DNA of 64,000 nucleotides, taken from Labilibaculum filiforme. Lineage in GTDB: Bacteria; Bacteroidota; Bacteroidia; Bacteroidales; Marinifilaceae. Position 1 is the stretch's first letter. Every line of letters starts with the position of its first letter. Shown here piece by piece: positions 8,288 through 17,400 of this stretch. The notes beneath the pieces are model-generated. The model saw only the letters and a program-made list of their open reading frames with translations, made no database searches and had not been told where the DNA came from. Both the position numbers and the translations under genes were made by a program. The DNA lies in NCBI RefSeq assembly GCF_002843315.1, contig NZ_MVDD01000010.1, forward strand, positions 62,001 to 126,000, in the 5' to 3' direction.

Positions 8288-8574
8288 TAGTTATTGACTA
8301 GTTTTTATTTGCAAATTCATCATTTCAGCACGATAGGTGAGGTTTTGTGTTCGGGAATAGAATTGATGAGAATATTGATTATCTAGATTCAATCTAAAGT
8401 ATTTTCCCCCTCTAATTTATAGGTGTTTGGCTAGGCTGTAATCTTACTTCTTTATACTTTTGAACGATAAATATGTACCGTAATATCTGAGTGAGATCGA
8501 TTGCATATCAGATCATTTGACTTGGTTGTTACGGTTATTTAGCATTTTATTCATTCATTTATCTAAGAAAAGTA
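8288..8574. other. Intergenic stretch upstream of nfnA, no gene seen
   Basis: AT-rich DNA without a credible ORF, terminator or clear promoter match. It presumably holds the nfnA promoter, but no exact TTG-N19-21-TAnnTTTG pair was found. Confidence 0.5.
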
Positions 8575-9393
8575 ATGAACAAGATAGTTGAAAAAGAAAA
8601 TTTTTCAGAAAAAGTAGTGAAAATTGTGGTGGAAGCACCTCTAATTGCTAAGGCTCGTAAACCTGGTAATTTTGTAATTGTTAGAGTAGGTGAAAAAGGG
8701 GAACGTGTTCCTTTTACTATTGCCGGAGCTGATATTGCAAAAGGAACTATTACCATTATCGTTCAGAAAATGGGCGTATCGTCTACCAAGTTGTGTAATC
8801 TTGAGGTTGGAGAGTATATTACCGATTTAGTTGGTCCATTAGGAAAACCAACTGAAATTCACAATGTTGGCACTGTGCTTTGTAGCGGTGGTGGTGTAGG
8901 TGTAGCGCCTTTGCTTCCTATTGTTGAAGCCTATAAAAAAGCAGGCAATCGTGTAATTACTGTTATTGCTGCAAGGTCGAAAGAACTTTTGATTTTGGAA
9001 GACGAAATGCGTAAACATTCCGATGAGCTAATTGTGATGACTGATGATGGATCGCATGGACGGAAAGGTTTGGTTACTGAAGGAATGGAAGAGGTAATTA
9101 AACGCGAAAAAGTTGATGAGTGTATTACCATTGGTCCTGCTATCATGATGAAATTCTGTTCCTTACTAACTAAGAAATATGAAATTCCTACCATGGCGAG
9201 TTTGAATAGTATTATGGTTGACGGAACTGGTATGTGCGGTGCATGTAGAGTTACTGTTGATGGTAAAACGAAATTCACTTGCGTGGATGGACCTGAGTTT
9301 GATGCTCATAAAATTGATTTTGACGAAATGATGTCGAGATTAGGAGGTTACAAGGAAGAGGAAAATGATAAAATGGATCATTTTCAAAATTAA
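8575..9393 (+). CDS. nfnA: NfnA-type ferredoxin:NADP oxidoreductase, small FAD/NAD(H) subunit
   Basis: The small subunit (272 residues) of NADH-dependent reduced ferredoxin:NADP oxidoreductase, also annotated as sulfide dehydrogenase subunit beta or a PyrK-like protein. It has an FAD-binding barrel (RVPFTIA near 44-50), a nucleotide-binding domain with LCSGGGVGVAPLLPI, and a C-terminal [2Fe-2S] site with Cys221, Cys224 and Cys236. Asp216 lies where the family uses an unusual aspartate ligand. With NfnB it couples NADH and ferredoxin oxidation to NADP+ reduction by flavin-based bifurcation. nfnB follows after 23 bp. The subunit pairing makes the assignment strong; the physiological direction is not visible in sequence. 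Confidence 0.9.
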   Translation: MNKIVEKENFSEKVVKIVVEAPLIAKARKPGNFVIVRVGEKGERVPFTIAGADIAKGTITIIVQKMGVSSTKLCNLEVGEYITDLVGPLGKPTEIHNVGTVLCSGGGVGVAPLLPIVEAYKKAGNRVITVIAARSKELLILEDEMRKHSDELIVMTDDGSHGRKGLVTEGMEEVIKREKVDECITIGPAIMMKFCSLLTKKYEIPTMASLNSIMVDGTGMCGACRVTVDGKTKFTCVDGPEFDAHKIDFDEMMSRLGGYKEEENDKMDHFQN

Positions 9394-9416
9394 TCAACTA
9401 AAGACAAAACAGGACA

Positions 9417-10919
9417 ATGGAAAGGTCTGAGGAATATATAAAAAACGAGCGTAAACAAGAGTGGAGAGTCGAACTCCAAAAGAAGACAAAAGCTAAAGAT
9501 CGCATGGCGATTGAAAGAGTTGAGATGCACGAAATGGCTCCCGAAGAGCGTATTAAGTCGCAACGTGTTGAGGTAAATATCGGACTGAGCAAAGAGGAAG
9601 CAATGTTAGAAGCTACTCGTTGTATGGATTGTGTAAATCCTACCTGTATGGAAGGTTGTCCAGTAAGCATCAATATTCCTAAATTTATTAAAAATATTGA
9701 ACGCGGTGATATTTTGGGTGCAGCTGCAGTTTTAAAAGAAACAAGTGCATTGCCAGCAGTTTGTGGTCGTGTTTGTCCACAGGAAGCACAATGTGAGGCG
9801 AGATGTTTTTATGTTGAGAAATTGAACCTTAAATCTGTGGCAATTGGTCATTTGGAGCGTTTTGCGGCCGATTTTGAAAGAGAATCGGGTGTAATTTCAG
9901 TTCCTGAGCTGGCTGAGCCGAATGGTGTTAAAGTAGCCGTGATTGGTTCTGGACCATCGGGTTTATCTTTTGCTGGCGATATGGCGAAATCGGGTTACGA
10001 TGTTACCGTTTTTGAGGCACTTCATGAAATTGGTGGAGTTTTGAAATATGGTATTCCTGAATTTCGTTTGCCAAATGCTGTTGTTGACGTAGAAATTGAA
10101 AATTTACGTAAAATGGGCGTAAAATTCATTACCAATTATATTGTAGGTCAAACAGCAAGTTTAGATGATTTAAAGAAAGAAGGATTCAAAGCATTCTATG
10201 TAGGTAGTGGTGCTGGTTTGCCTCGATTTATGAATATTCCAGGTGAAAATTCTAACGGAATCATGTCATCAAATGAATATTTAACCCGTGTAAATTTAAT
10301 GGGTGCTGATTCGGAAGAATCGGACACGCCAATATTACGCGGTAAAAACGTGGTAGTTGTTGGAGGTGGTAATACGGCTATGGATTCGGTTCGTACTGCA
10401 AAACGATTGGGTGCCGAAAGAGCAATGATTGTATATCGTCGTTCTGAAGAAGAGATGCCAGCTCGTTTAGAAGAGGTACATCATGCAAAACAAGAAGGAA
10501 TAGAATTTCTTACTTTAACAAATCCAATAGAATATATTGCTGACGATAATCATCGTGTAAGTCAAATTAAAGTTCAGAAAATGGAGTTGGGTGAGCCGGA
10601 TGCTTCCGGAAGAAGAAGACCAATTCCAATGGAAGGTTCTGAATATACTATTGATGCAACCGTTGTGGTTGTTGCAGTTGGGGTCTCTCCAAATCCATTG
10701 ATTCCAAATTCGGTAGAAGGATTAGAGGTTTCGAAATGGGGAACTATTGAAGTTGTTAAAGATAAAATGCAATCATCAATACCAGAAGTTTTTGCCGGTG
10801 GCGATATTGTTCGTGGTGGTGCTACCGTAATTTTGGCTATGGGTGATGGTCGAAAAGCAGCAGCGAATATGGATGTATATTTGAAAGAGAAGTATTTGTC
10901 AAAAAAAGTAGAACTTTAA
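9417..10919 (+). CDS. nfnB: NfnB-type large subunit / GltD-like NADPH oxidoreductase
   Basis: The large subunit (500 residues), homologous to the small subunit of glutamate synthase (often annotated gltA/gltD). Eight cysteines for two [4Fe-4S] clusters are present: Cys69, 72, 77, 81 and Cys116, 120, 126, 130. An FAD site VIGSGPSGLSFAGD and an NADP(H) site VVVVGGGNTAMDSVRTAKRLGA follow in the usual order as separate short motifs. The C terminus has the family phrase EVFAGGDIVRGGATVILAMG. No glutamate synthase large subunit is adjacent, and the partner nfnA is directly upstream, so the Nfn (bifurcating) role is preferred over glutamate synthesis. The following rubrerythrin-like gene starts 11 bp later. 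Confidence 0.92.
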   Translation: MERSEEYIKNERKQEWRVELQKKTKAKDRMAIERVEMHEMAPEERIKSQRVEVNIGLSKEEAMLEATRCMDCVNPTCMEGCPVSINIPKFIKNIERGDILGAAAVLKETSALPAVCGRVCPQEAQCEARCFYVEKLNLKSVAIGHLERFAADFERESGVISVPELAEPNGVKVAVIGSGPSGLSFAGDMAKSGYDVTVFEALHEIGGVLKYGIPEFRLPNAVVDVEIENLRKMGVKFITNYIVGQTASLDDLKKEGFKAFYVGSGAGLPRFMNIPGENSNGIMSSNEYLTRVNLMGADSEESDTPILRGKNVVVVGGGNTAMDSVRTAKRLGAERAMIVYRRSEEEMPARLEEVHHAKQEGIEFLTLTNPIEYIADDNHRVSQIKVQKMELGEPDASGRRRPIPMEGSEYTIDATVVVVAVGVSPNPLIPNSVEGLEVSKWGTIEVVKDKMQSSIPEVFAGGDIVRGGATVILAMGDGRKAAANMDVYLKEKYLSKKVEL

Positions 10920-10930
10920 AATTGATAGCT

Positions 10931-11389
10931 ATGAAAGAATTTAATTCACTTGAAGATATTTTGGATTTTGCCATTAATGAAGAGCAATTGGCAGCTGATT
11001 TTTATACAGAACTTGCTGGTAAAATGAAGCACCAGGAGATGAAAAATACTTTTGAGCAATATGCTTTAGAGGAACTTGGTCATCGCGCTAAGCTGGAAGC
11101 TATTAAAAATGGTAAAAAATATAAGGTGTCGGAAGCCAAAATTGCCGATTTAAAAATTGCTGATTATTTGCTGGATGTAGATGTGGATAAAACAAATATT
11201 ACCTATCAAGAAGCATTGATTTTAGCCATGAAAAAGGAAAAAATTGCTTTTCGATTGTATAATGATCTTGCATCTGCGGCTATCGATGAGCCTTCAAAAA
11301 AGTTATTCTTAATGCTTGCTCAAGAAGAAGCAAAGCATAAGTTGCGTTTTGAAGTGGAATACGATAGTAATATTTTAACCGAGAATTAG
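10931..11389 (+). CDS. Rubrerythrin-like diiron protein lacking the rubredoxin domain
   Basis: A four-helix ferritin-like protein of 152 residues (ATG at 10931; a TTG three codons upstream is in frame). Ligand-type motifs are intact: helix 1 NEEQLAADFY, helix 2 EELGH (ExxH), helix 3 KKEKIAFRLY and helix 4 EEAKH (ExxH). Rubrerythrin-family proteins reduce peroxide or handle oxygen in anaerobes, normally taking electrons through a rubredoxin domain that is absent here. The gene follows nfnB by 11 bp with no terminator between, so it is very probably in the nfn operon. A terminator follows. The family is confident; peroxidase activity is inferred. Confidence 0.88.
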   Translation: MKEFNSLEDILDFAINEEQLAADFYTELAGKMKHQEMKNTFEQYALEELGHRAKLEAIKNGKKYKVSEAKIADLKIADYLLDVDVDKTNITYQEALILAMKKEKIAFRLYNDLASAAIDEPSKKLFLMLAQEEAKHKLRFEVEYDSNILTEN

Positions 11390-11406
11390 AACGATAATTA
11401 TATGGA

Positions 11407-11439
11407 AAAGAGTCTTGAGAAATCAAGGCTCTTTTTTTT
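11407..11439 (+). terminator. Intrinsic terminator of the nfnAB-rubrerythrin operon
   Basis: AAGAGTCTTGA and TCAAGGCTCTT form an 11-bp stem with one mismatch, a GAAA loop and eight Ts. It ends the nfn operon and separates the second rubrerythrin-like gene. Confidence 0.88.
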
Positions 11440-11567
11440 GCTTAAAAATTCTTTTGTCTTGAATATGAATATTTTGTAACTTATATGGTCAAGTGAAAAA
11501 GGAAAATAAATCAATTTAATATTGCTTTTAAAAATGGTTTGATAGTATAAATTAACAAAAACAAAGG

Positions 11568-12023
11568 ATGAAAATTTTTAGGACTTTTGAGGAAATTATT
11601 GATTATGCAATTGATGAGGAAATGGATGAAATTGAGTTTTACTCCGAGGTTGCGAATCGAATGGACAGTAAGAACGTAAAGAGACTTTTTCGAAACATTG
11701 CATTGGAAAAAACGGCCAGAATGCTGCGTTTAGAAAAAATGAAGGATGCAAAACCTGAATTAAATATGAACCAAGTTCAGGATATGAAAATTACAAATAG
11801 TCTTGAGAATATAGATCACTCAAAAAACGATCTCAACTATCAGGATGCACTAATTCTTGCTATGAAAAAAGAAAAGGCCAAATTTAAATTCTATTTGAAT
11901 ATGGCCGATAGTGCATTAAATAAGGAATGCAAAGAAACATTTTTAGCTTTGGCAAATGATGAAGCACGACAAAGATTGAAATTTGAAATAGAGTATGAGG
12001 AACATATTTTAGTGGAAAATTGA
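11568..12023 (+). CDS. Rubrerythrin-like paralogue with lost iron ligands
   Basis: A 151-residue paralogue of the preceding gene, alignable without gaps over most of its length (both contain YQ[ED]ALILAMKKEK and end EYxxxIL). The helix-2 ExxH of the sister protein (EELGH) reads EKTAR, so both Glu and His are replaced (Lys and Arg). The helix-4 ExxH (EEAKH) reads DEARQ, keeping Glu but losing His. Helix-1 and helix-3 Glu are kept. A normal diiron site seems impossible; a scaffold, heteromer partner or other role is possible. It has its own transcription unit between two terminators. Family confident, function unknown. Confidence 0.85.
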   Translation: MKIFRTFEEIIDYAIDEEMDEIEFYSEVANRMDSKNVKRLFRNIALEKTARMLRLEKMKDAKPELNMNQVQDMKITNSLENIDHSKNDLNYQDALILAMKKEKAKFKFYLNMADSALNKECKETFLALANDEARQRLKFEIEYEEHILVEN

Positions 12024-12066
12024 TCTAGTAAGTTTTAAGCGAAACTACTAGTCTTAAGGCTCGATG

Positions 12067-12106
12067 AAATCGAAATTCTATTCCGGAATTTCGATTTTCG
12101 TTTTTT
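12067..12106 (+). terminator. Intrinsic terminator after the second rubrerythrin-like gene
   Basis: AAATCGAAATTC (12067-12078) and GAATTTCGATTT (12086-12097) form a perfect 12-bp stem, followed by a T-rich tail ending in TTTTTT. Confidence 0.85.
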
Positions 12107-12129
12107 ACGGTTCAATTATTGTAGATATT

Positions 12130-12159
12130 TTGTTTTCCAAGCGGACTTTAGTATTTTTG
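12130..12159 (+). promoter_or_regulatory. Bacteroidota-type promoter of the LysM gene
   Basis: TTG at 12130-12132, a 19-bp spacer and TATTTTTG at 12152-12159 match the Bacteroidota -33/-7 consensus (TTG, TAnnTTTG) exactly. The predicted start near 12166 leaves a leader of about 40 bases before the ATG at 12206. Confidence 0.75.
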
Positions 12160-12205
12160 TTAGTTATTGCTGGTAAACTATAAATATTTGAAATACAGAT
12201 AATTA

Positions 12206-14143
12206 ATGCATTATTTTTTTCGAAGTATACTTCTGATATGCCTCCTTGTTGGGGCAGTACATGTTACGAAAGCTCAAACTACAACAGTAGAGCTATCTAA
12301 TAATAAGGTTGTTGTGGGTGGACAAACCTGTTTTTTGCATCTTGTAAAAGAGAAGCAAACTTTATTTTCTATTAGTAGAGCATATGGTGTCGACCTTGCA
12401 GTTATTTTGCAAGTGAACCGTAAAACGGAAGCAACGGTGAAGATTGGTGAAGTCTTAAGAATTCCGGTTGTTGATGCCGAAACCGTTCTTTCTCCTGTTT
12501 TAGTTGAAAAAGAAGACAATAATTTCTTTTATCACATAGTAAAAAAAGGAGATACCTTATTTTCTCTGTATAAAAAATATGAGGTGGAAATGGCTTTAAT
12601 AAAAGCCGCAAATCCAGAAATGGGGGAGAGCCTTCGTTTAGGTACAATTGTTAAAGTTCCAAAAATTGTAAAAAAACCACAGGTTAGCACGGTTCCGAAA
12701 CACGATAAGAATTATTACTATTATGTGATAAAACAGGGGGATACAGAATCTTCTATATCTCGAAATTTTTCTATGAACCTCCGAAAATTCAAGAAATTAA
12801 ATCCAAAATTGAAAAGTACGGCTTTAAAAATTGGAGATTGGGTTCGAATTCCTAGGTATTTGGTGCCTCCAGAATATTTTGTAGAAAAGAAAGTAGTGAA
12901 GGATTCAGTTGTGAAAAAATACGAACAGCTGGAGTCTGTTGTTAGTGAGGTGGTTCCAATTCCAGTAAGTCAGAAGAAAATAAGAATCGCACTATTTCTT
13001 CCTCTATATTTAAATGCCAACGATTCTATAAATAGGAGTGTTTCTTATCGAGATACCTTCGAAATTGTTACCGAAAGAAATCAACGAATTTTATATAGTA
13101 AATCTCACGATTTTATTCGTTTCTATCAAGGTGTTCTTTTGGCAGTAGATTCCCTTCAAAAAGAAGGATTATCAATTGATCTTCATGTTTTTGATACAGA
13201 AAAAAGTGTAGAGCGTGTTCAAGGAATTCTTGCAGGATTGCAGTATACCGATTTGGATTTTATGATTGGACCGGTGTATCAAAATACCTTCTCGATTGTG
13301 GCAGATTTTGCTCAGCGAAGAAGAATTCCTATTATATCTCCTCTCTCTCCAAAGAATTCGGAGTTAACAACGAATCCGTTCGTTATTCAGATGAATACTT
13401 CTATTCAGTCGATTTGTGGAGCGATATCGGATTATGTTTGTTTCGATTTAGATACCAAGAATTTAGTTGTTGTTCATCCCGATCGTTATGAACATTTAAA
13501 CGAATTTCAATTGGTGACAGATATAGAACGAAATATGTTTGTAAAAGGAAAGTATTGGGAAAATGGAGCAATGACTTACAAAAAGATTTCCTTTGACGAA
13601 TATGGACTTGTTGGAATTGAACGAATGTTGAGTGATACCTGCGAAAATGTAATTATTGTGCCTTCTACGAAACAACCTTACGTCGAAAATATTATTTCTA
13701 ATTTAAATGTGCTAAGTCAGCGTTATGATATTAGACTCATGGGTTTTCCTGTTTGGCAACGATATAACAGTTTGGATGCAGAGCTATTCTATAACTTAAA
13801 CTTAAGTGTAATTACACCATATAATATTGACTATAAGGAGGATAAGGTGGATTTATTTGTCTCCGATTTTAGAGAGAAATTTAAGTGTGAACCAAATGAT
13901 TTTAGTTTTAGGGCGTTTGATTTGTGTCGATATTTCTCCAAAGCCGTAGGTGCTTATGGAAGTAGTTTTCCTGATCATTTAAATGAAGTTAAATTGGATT
14001 TATTGCAATCAAACTTCCATTTTAAAAGAGTAAATGCATTTGGAGGTCTTGAAAATCAAGGTGTACACGTTGTTAATTATTCTCGAGATTTTAAAATTAG
14101 ACATACCTTTCCAAAATATAAATATACTTCGGAGGTGAAATAG
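12206..14143 (+). CDS. Secreted protein with three LysM domains fused to a periplasmic-binding-protein-like domain
   Basis: A 645-residue exported protein with a signal peptide ending VTKAQ (about residue 24). Three LysM domains follow at about 44-88, 108-152 and 172-216, each with a KQGDTxxSIS or KKGDTLFSLY-type core. A linker leads to a long C-terminal domain (about 258-645) beginning KIRIALFLPLYL, with IGPVYQNTFSIVADFAQRR, which looks like a type I periplasmic binding protein (ABC or receptor ligand-binding fold). LysM binds peptidoglycan, so this probably holds a solute-binding-like domain at the cell wall. The combination occurs in Bacteroidota but its ligand is unknown. It has its own promoter and terminator. 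Confidence 0.88.
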   Translation: MHYFFRSILLICLLVGAVHVTKAQTTTVELSNNKVVVGGQTCFLHLVKEKQTLFSISRAYGVDLAVILQVNRKTEATVKIGEVLRIPVVDAETVLSPVLVEKEDNNFFYHIVKKGDTLFSLYKKYEVEMALIKAANPEMGESLRLGTIVKVPKIVKKPQVSTVPKHDKNYYYYVIKQGDTESSISRNFSMNLRKFKKLNPKLKSTALKIGDWVRIPRYLVPPEYFVEKKVVKDSVVKKYEQLESVVSEVVPIPVSQKKIRIALFLPLYLNANDSINRSVSYRDTFEIVTERNQRILYSKSHDFIRFYQGVLLAVDSLQKEGLSIDLHVFDTEKSVERVQGILAGLQYTDLDFMIGPVYQNTFSIVADFAQRRRIPIISPLSPKNSELTTNPFVIQMNTSIQSICGAISDYVCFDLDTKNLVVVHPDRYEHLNEFQLVTDIERNMFVKGKYWENGAMTYKKISFDEYGLVGIERMLSDTCENVIIVPSTKQPYVENIISNLNVLSQRYDIRLMGFPVWQRYNSLDAELFYNLNLSVITPYNIDYKEDKVDLFVSDFREKFKCEPNDFSFRAFDLCRYFSKAVGAYGSSFPDHLNEVKLDLLQSNFHFKRVNAFGGLENQGVHVVNYSRDFKIRHTFPKYKYTSEVK

Positions 14144-14168
14144 CAGCGACTGAAAATTTTTTATTAGA

Positions 14169-14198
14169 AACCGAATCTTAACGATTCGGTTTTTTTTT
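14169..14198 (+). terminator. Intrinsic terminator after the LysM gene
   Basis: AACCGAATC (14169-14177) and GATTCGGTT (14183-14191) form a 9-bp stem with a 5-base loop and a T-run. Confidence 0.85.
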
Positions 14199-14418
14199 AT
14201 CCGTTTACGGATAAATCATCCATAATAGGAGGTCTTTTTTTTTGAAGAAGAAAGAGCCTGTAGGGACTGTTTTTTTTACGTTTCTCTTTCTATTATCCAT
14301 TATCGGACAAATATGAGAGAAAATAGATTTATTGTATCGTTCAGATTGTTAGCGTGTTGTTTATAGTGGTATAGGCTTTGGTAGTAGCTAAGTGTTAGTT
14401 ATCTAAAGTCCTGTAATT

Positions 14419-17400
14419 ATGAAAAAATATCTACTCTTGGGAATCCTATGGGTTTTCACTACTATTATTGTTCATGCTCAAACTACACCTCCAGTATTAA
14501 ATTCAGTGTCGGGAGTAACTGTTGACATTCCTTTTACTCTTACTTTTACCGATGATGGTACATGGCAAAGTCTTATTTCTCAAATTCGTTATGGGGATGA
14601 TGTTATCGATCCATCTGCTTATGATACAGCTACTACTAGTGGAGAAATTATTTTTACACCTTCTCTAAGTGTTTATTTTCAGAACGATACAACATTAGAT
14701 GTTACCATCGTAACAAATAGCACCTACTTGGATGCCGTGTTTTCACAAACAATCGGTCATGGTGTTGCTGCAAGTCTTGTTATGGTGGATCAACCAACAG
14801 CTCCGTCTGCAAATGGAGAAGATTTGGGAACACAACCTCATGTGAAATTACAGGATAAGTATGCGAATAATTGCACGGGTGATAGTACTAGTGAAATCAC
14901 GGCAAGTGAATCGGGAGGGACTTGGTTTTTAGATGGTATCAAACAAAAACAAGCATCAGGTGGTACCTTTACTTTTGATGATTTGAAAGCAAGGAGCGAT
15001 GCGGAACTTACAACGGCTACCATCACATTTACAAGTGAAAGCTTACCTGTATTAGTGTCGGATGCATTTGCCATTCCAGCACCGAAACCGGTTCCAAATT
15101 TAATAGCTTCCTCAACAGCCACTGTCGATAACGAATTTGAAATAGGATTCGCTGTAAATACGAATTGGCAATCGACTATTGATTCAATTACCTATGGAGG
15201 GTTTAAATTAAGTGAAGATGCTTACAATAAAACACAATCGGAAAAAATTACGTTTACACCCAGCGAAGATGTCAACTTGCAGAAAACGGCAACAAAAAAT
15301 ATGATTGTTTATGCTAGAGGATATGCTAATGCAAGTGTTTCTCAACAAATAAAGCATGGGATTGCTTCGGATATGGTAATTGTTTTGCAACCAACGGCTC
15401 CAGCTTCTAATGGCGAGGCATTGGCAAATCAACCGGTTATCATGCTTCGAGATCAATATGAGAATGATTGTACAAGCGAAAATACGATTGAAATTACAGC
15501 AACAAAAGGAGACTCATTTGTTTGGAACTTAGGAGGAACAGTAGTGAAAAAAGTAACTAATGGTTCTGCTGGTTATACAGATTTAACCGCATCGAGTAGT
15601 GCAGAAATTGAAGATGCTTTTATTGCTTTTTCAGCAACAGGGTTTACAGAGGTTAATTCAGATACATTTATTATTCCTGATTTAGCTACTGCTCCGGCAT
15701 TGACCGCGGCATTGAATGCTACGGTTGATTCAAGTTTTACCATTACATTTCCTGATAATGAAGCTTGGAGAAATAAAATTACAGAAATTAGATACGGAAC
15801 AGAGGTTTTGCCTGTAGGAGCTTACGATACTTCTGAGTTAGGTGCAATAACCTTCAAACCCGCCGAATCGTCTATTTTGCAGACTGTAGCCAGCAAATAT
15901 ATTTCTATTTTTTCTACTTCATTTTTGAAAGATTCAGTGTTACAGGAAATAGGACATGGTGTAGCTAAATCTATAGTTATTACTGCTCAACCGCAACAAC
16001 CTGCAAGTAATGCAGCTCTACTACAAACTCAACCAAGTGTAAAACTACACGATCAATATTTAAATGATTGTACTGCAAATAGTACACTAACAATTATTGC
16101 AAATGCAACAGGAGGAAGCTGGGTAGTAGAGGGAACTACTTCGTTAATGGTAACTAATGGGATTGTTGATTTTACCGATCTGACCGCCAGAAGTACAGAT
16201 CAGGTAAGCGATGCAACAATCACCTTTTCTGGTACAGGACTAACAAGCCAGGAGTCTGATTCATTTATTATTCCAGCACCTTCTATTGCTCCTTCCCTTA
16301 TTGCATCAACAAATGCGACTGTGGATGCTCAGTTTGATGTTACTTTCTTGGAAAGTGCAAGTTGGCAGGGAGAGATTGATTCTATTTTTTATGGTGGAAG
16401 TCTTTTAGCAACAGATGTTTATGATGCAACACAATCAGGGATCATTGGTTTCGATCCTTCGAAAAGTACCGACTTACAATTATCGGGAACAAAAGATATT
16501 TTGGTGTATGCCAGAGGATATCAAAATGCGAGGGTTTCGCAGGAAATAAAGCATGGTATTCCTGATACTATATTTATTGATCAGCAACCAACGGCTCCCC
16601 TTGTAAATGGTGGAAATTTAGAGAATCAACCAAAAATTTCGATACGTGACCAATATAGTAATAGTTGTGTGGGAAACAGTACTTTCGAGCTTACTGTAGC
16701 TAAAGGCGATACTCAGGCTTGGAATTTGAGTGGTACCTTCGTGCAAACGGTCTCGTCGGGAGAGCTTACTTATAATGATTTAAGTGCTTCGAGTGAGACT
16801 GCTATTACTGGAGCTTTTCTAAGCTTTTCCGGAGCTGGTGTTACTGCTGTAAATTCGAATCTATTTAATATTGCCGAACTATTAACTCCTCCAAATATTA
16901 ATCCTGCAGTTGGACTTACTGTTGATGCCGATTTTAGCTTAAATTTTTCTGCTAATGACGACAGCTGGAGTAGCAGTATCAAAACAATTACTTACGCGGG
17001 AGATACTTTGCTTGCTTCGGCTTACACAGTAGGAACAGAGACAATTACTTTTCATATTTCGCAAGAGGTATTGCTGCAAAAGGCAGGAACTTTTACCATT
17101 TCGATTCATTCTTTAGGTTATACTAATGTTTTGGTGGAACAAGAAATTGGTCACGGAGCAATTGCAAGTATGGAGATCACTCAACAACCAACAGCGCCAG
17201 TAACGAATGGTGATTTGCTCGATCAACAACCTATTTTGCGATTTTTAGATCAGTACGCAAATGAATGTACTACAGAAATTCAGAAGACTATTACGCTTGC
17301 TAGGAATGATACTGGCAATTGGAGTTTAGCTGGAACTATAGAACAAACTGCTGTTAATGGTATTGTTACTTTTACCGATATATCGGCATATAGCACAGCT

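Noticed and set aside
14838-15122. Antisense ORFs within the giant repeat gene
   Set aside because: They arise from the periodic composition of the repeats; a continuous 1880-codon frame with signal peptide and sorting domain is on the other strand.
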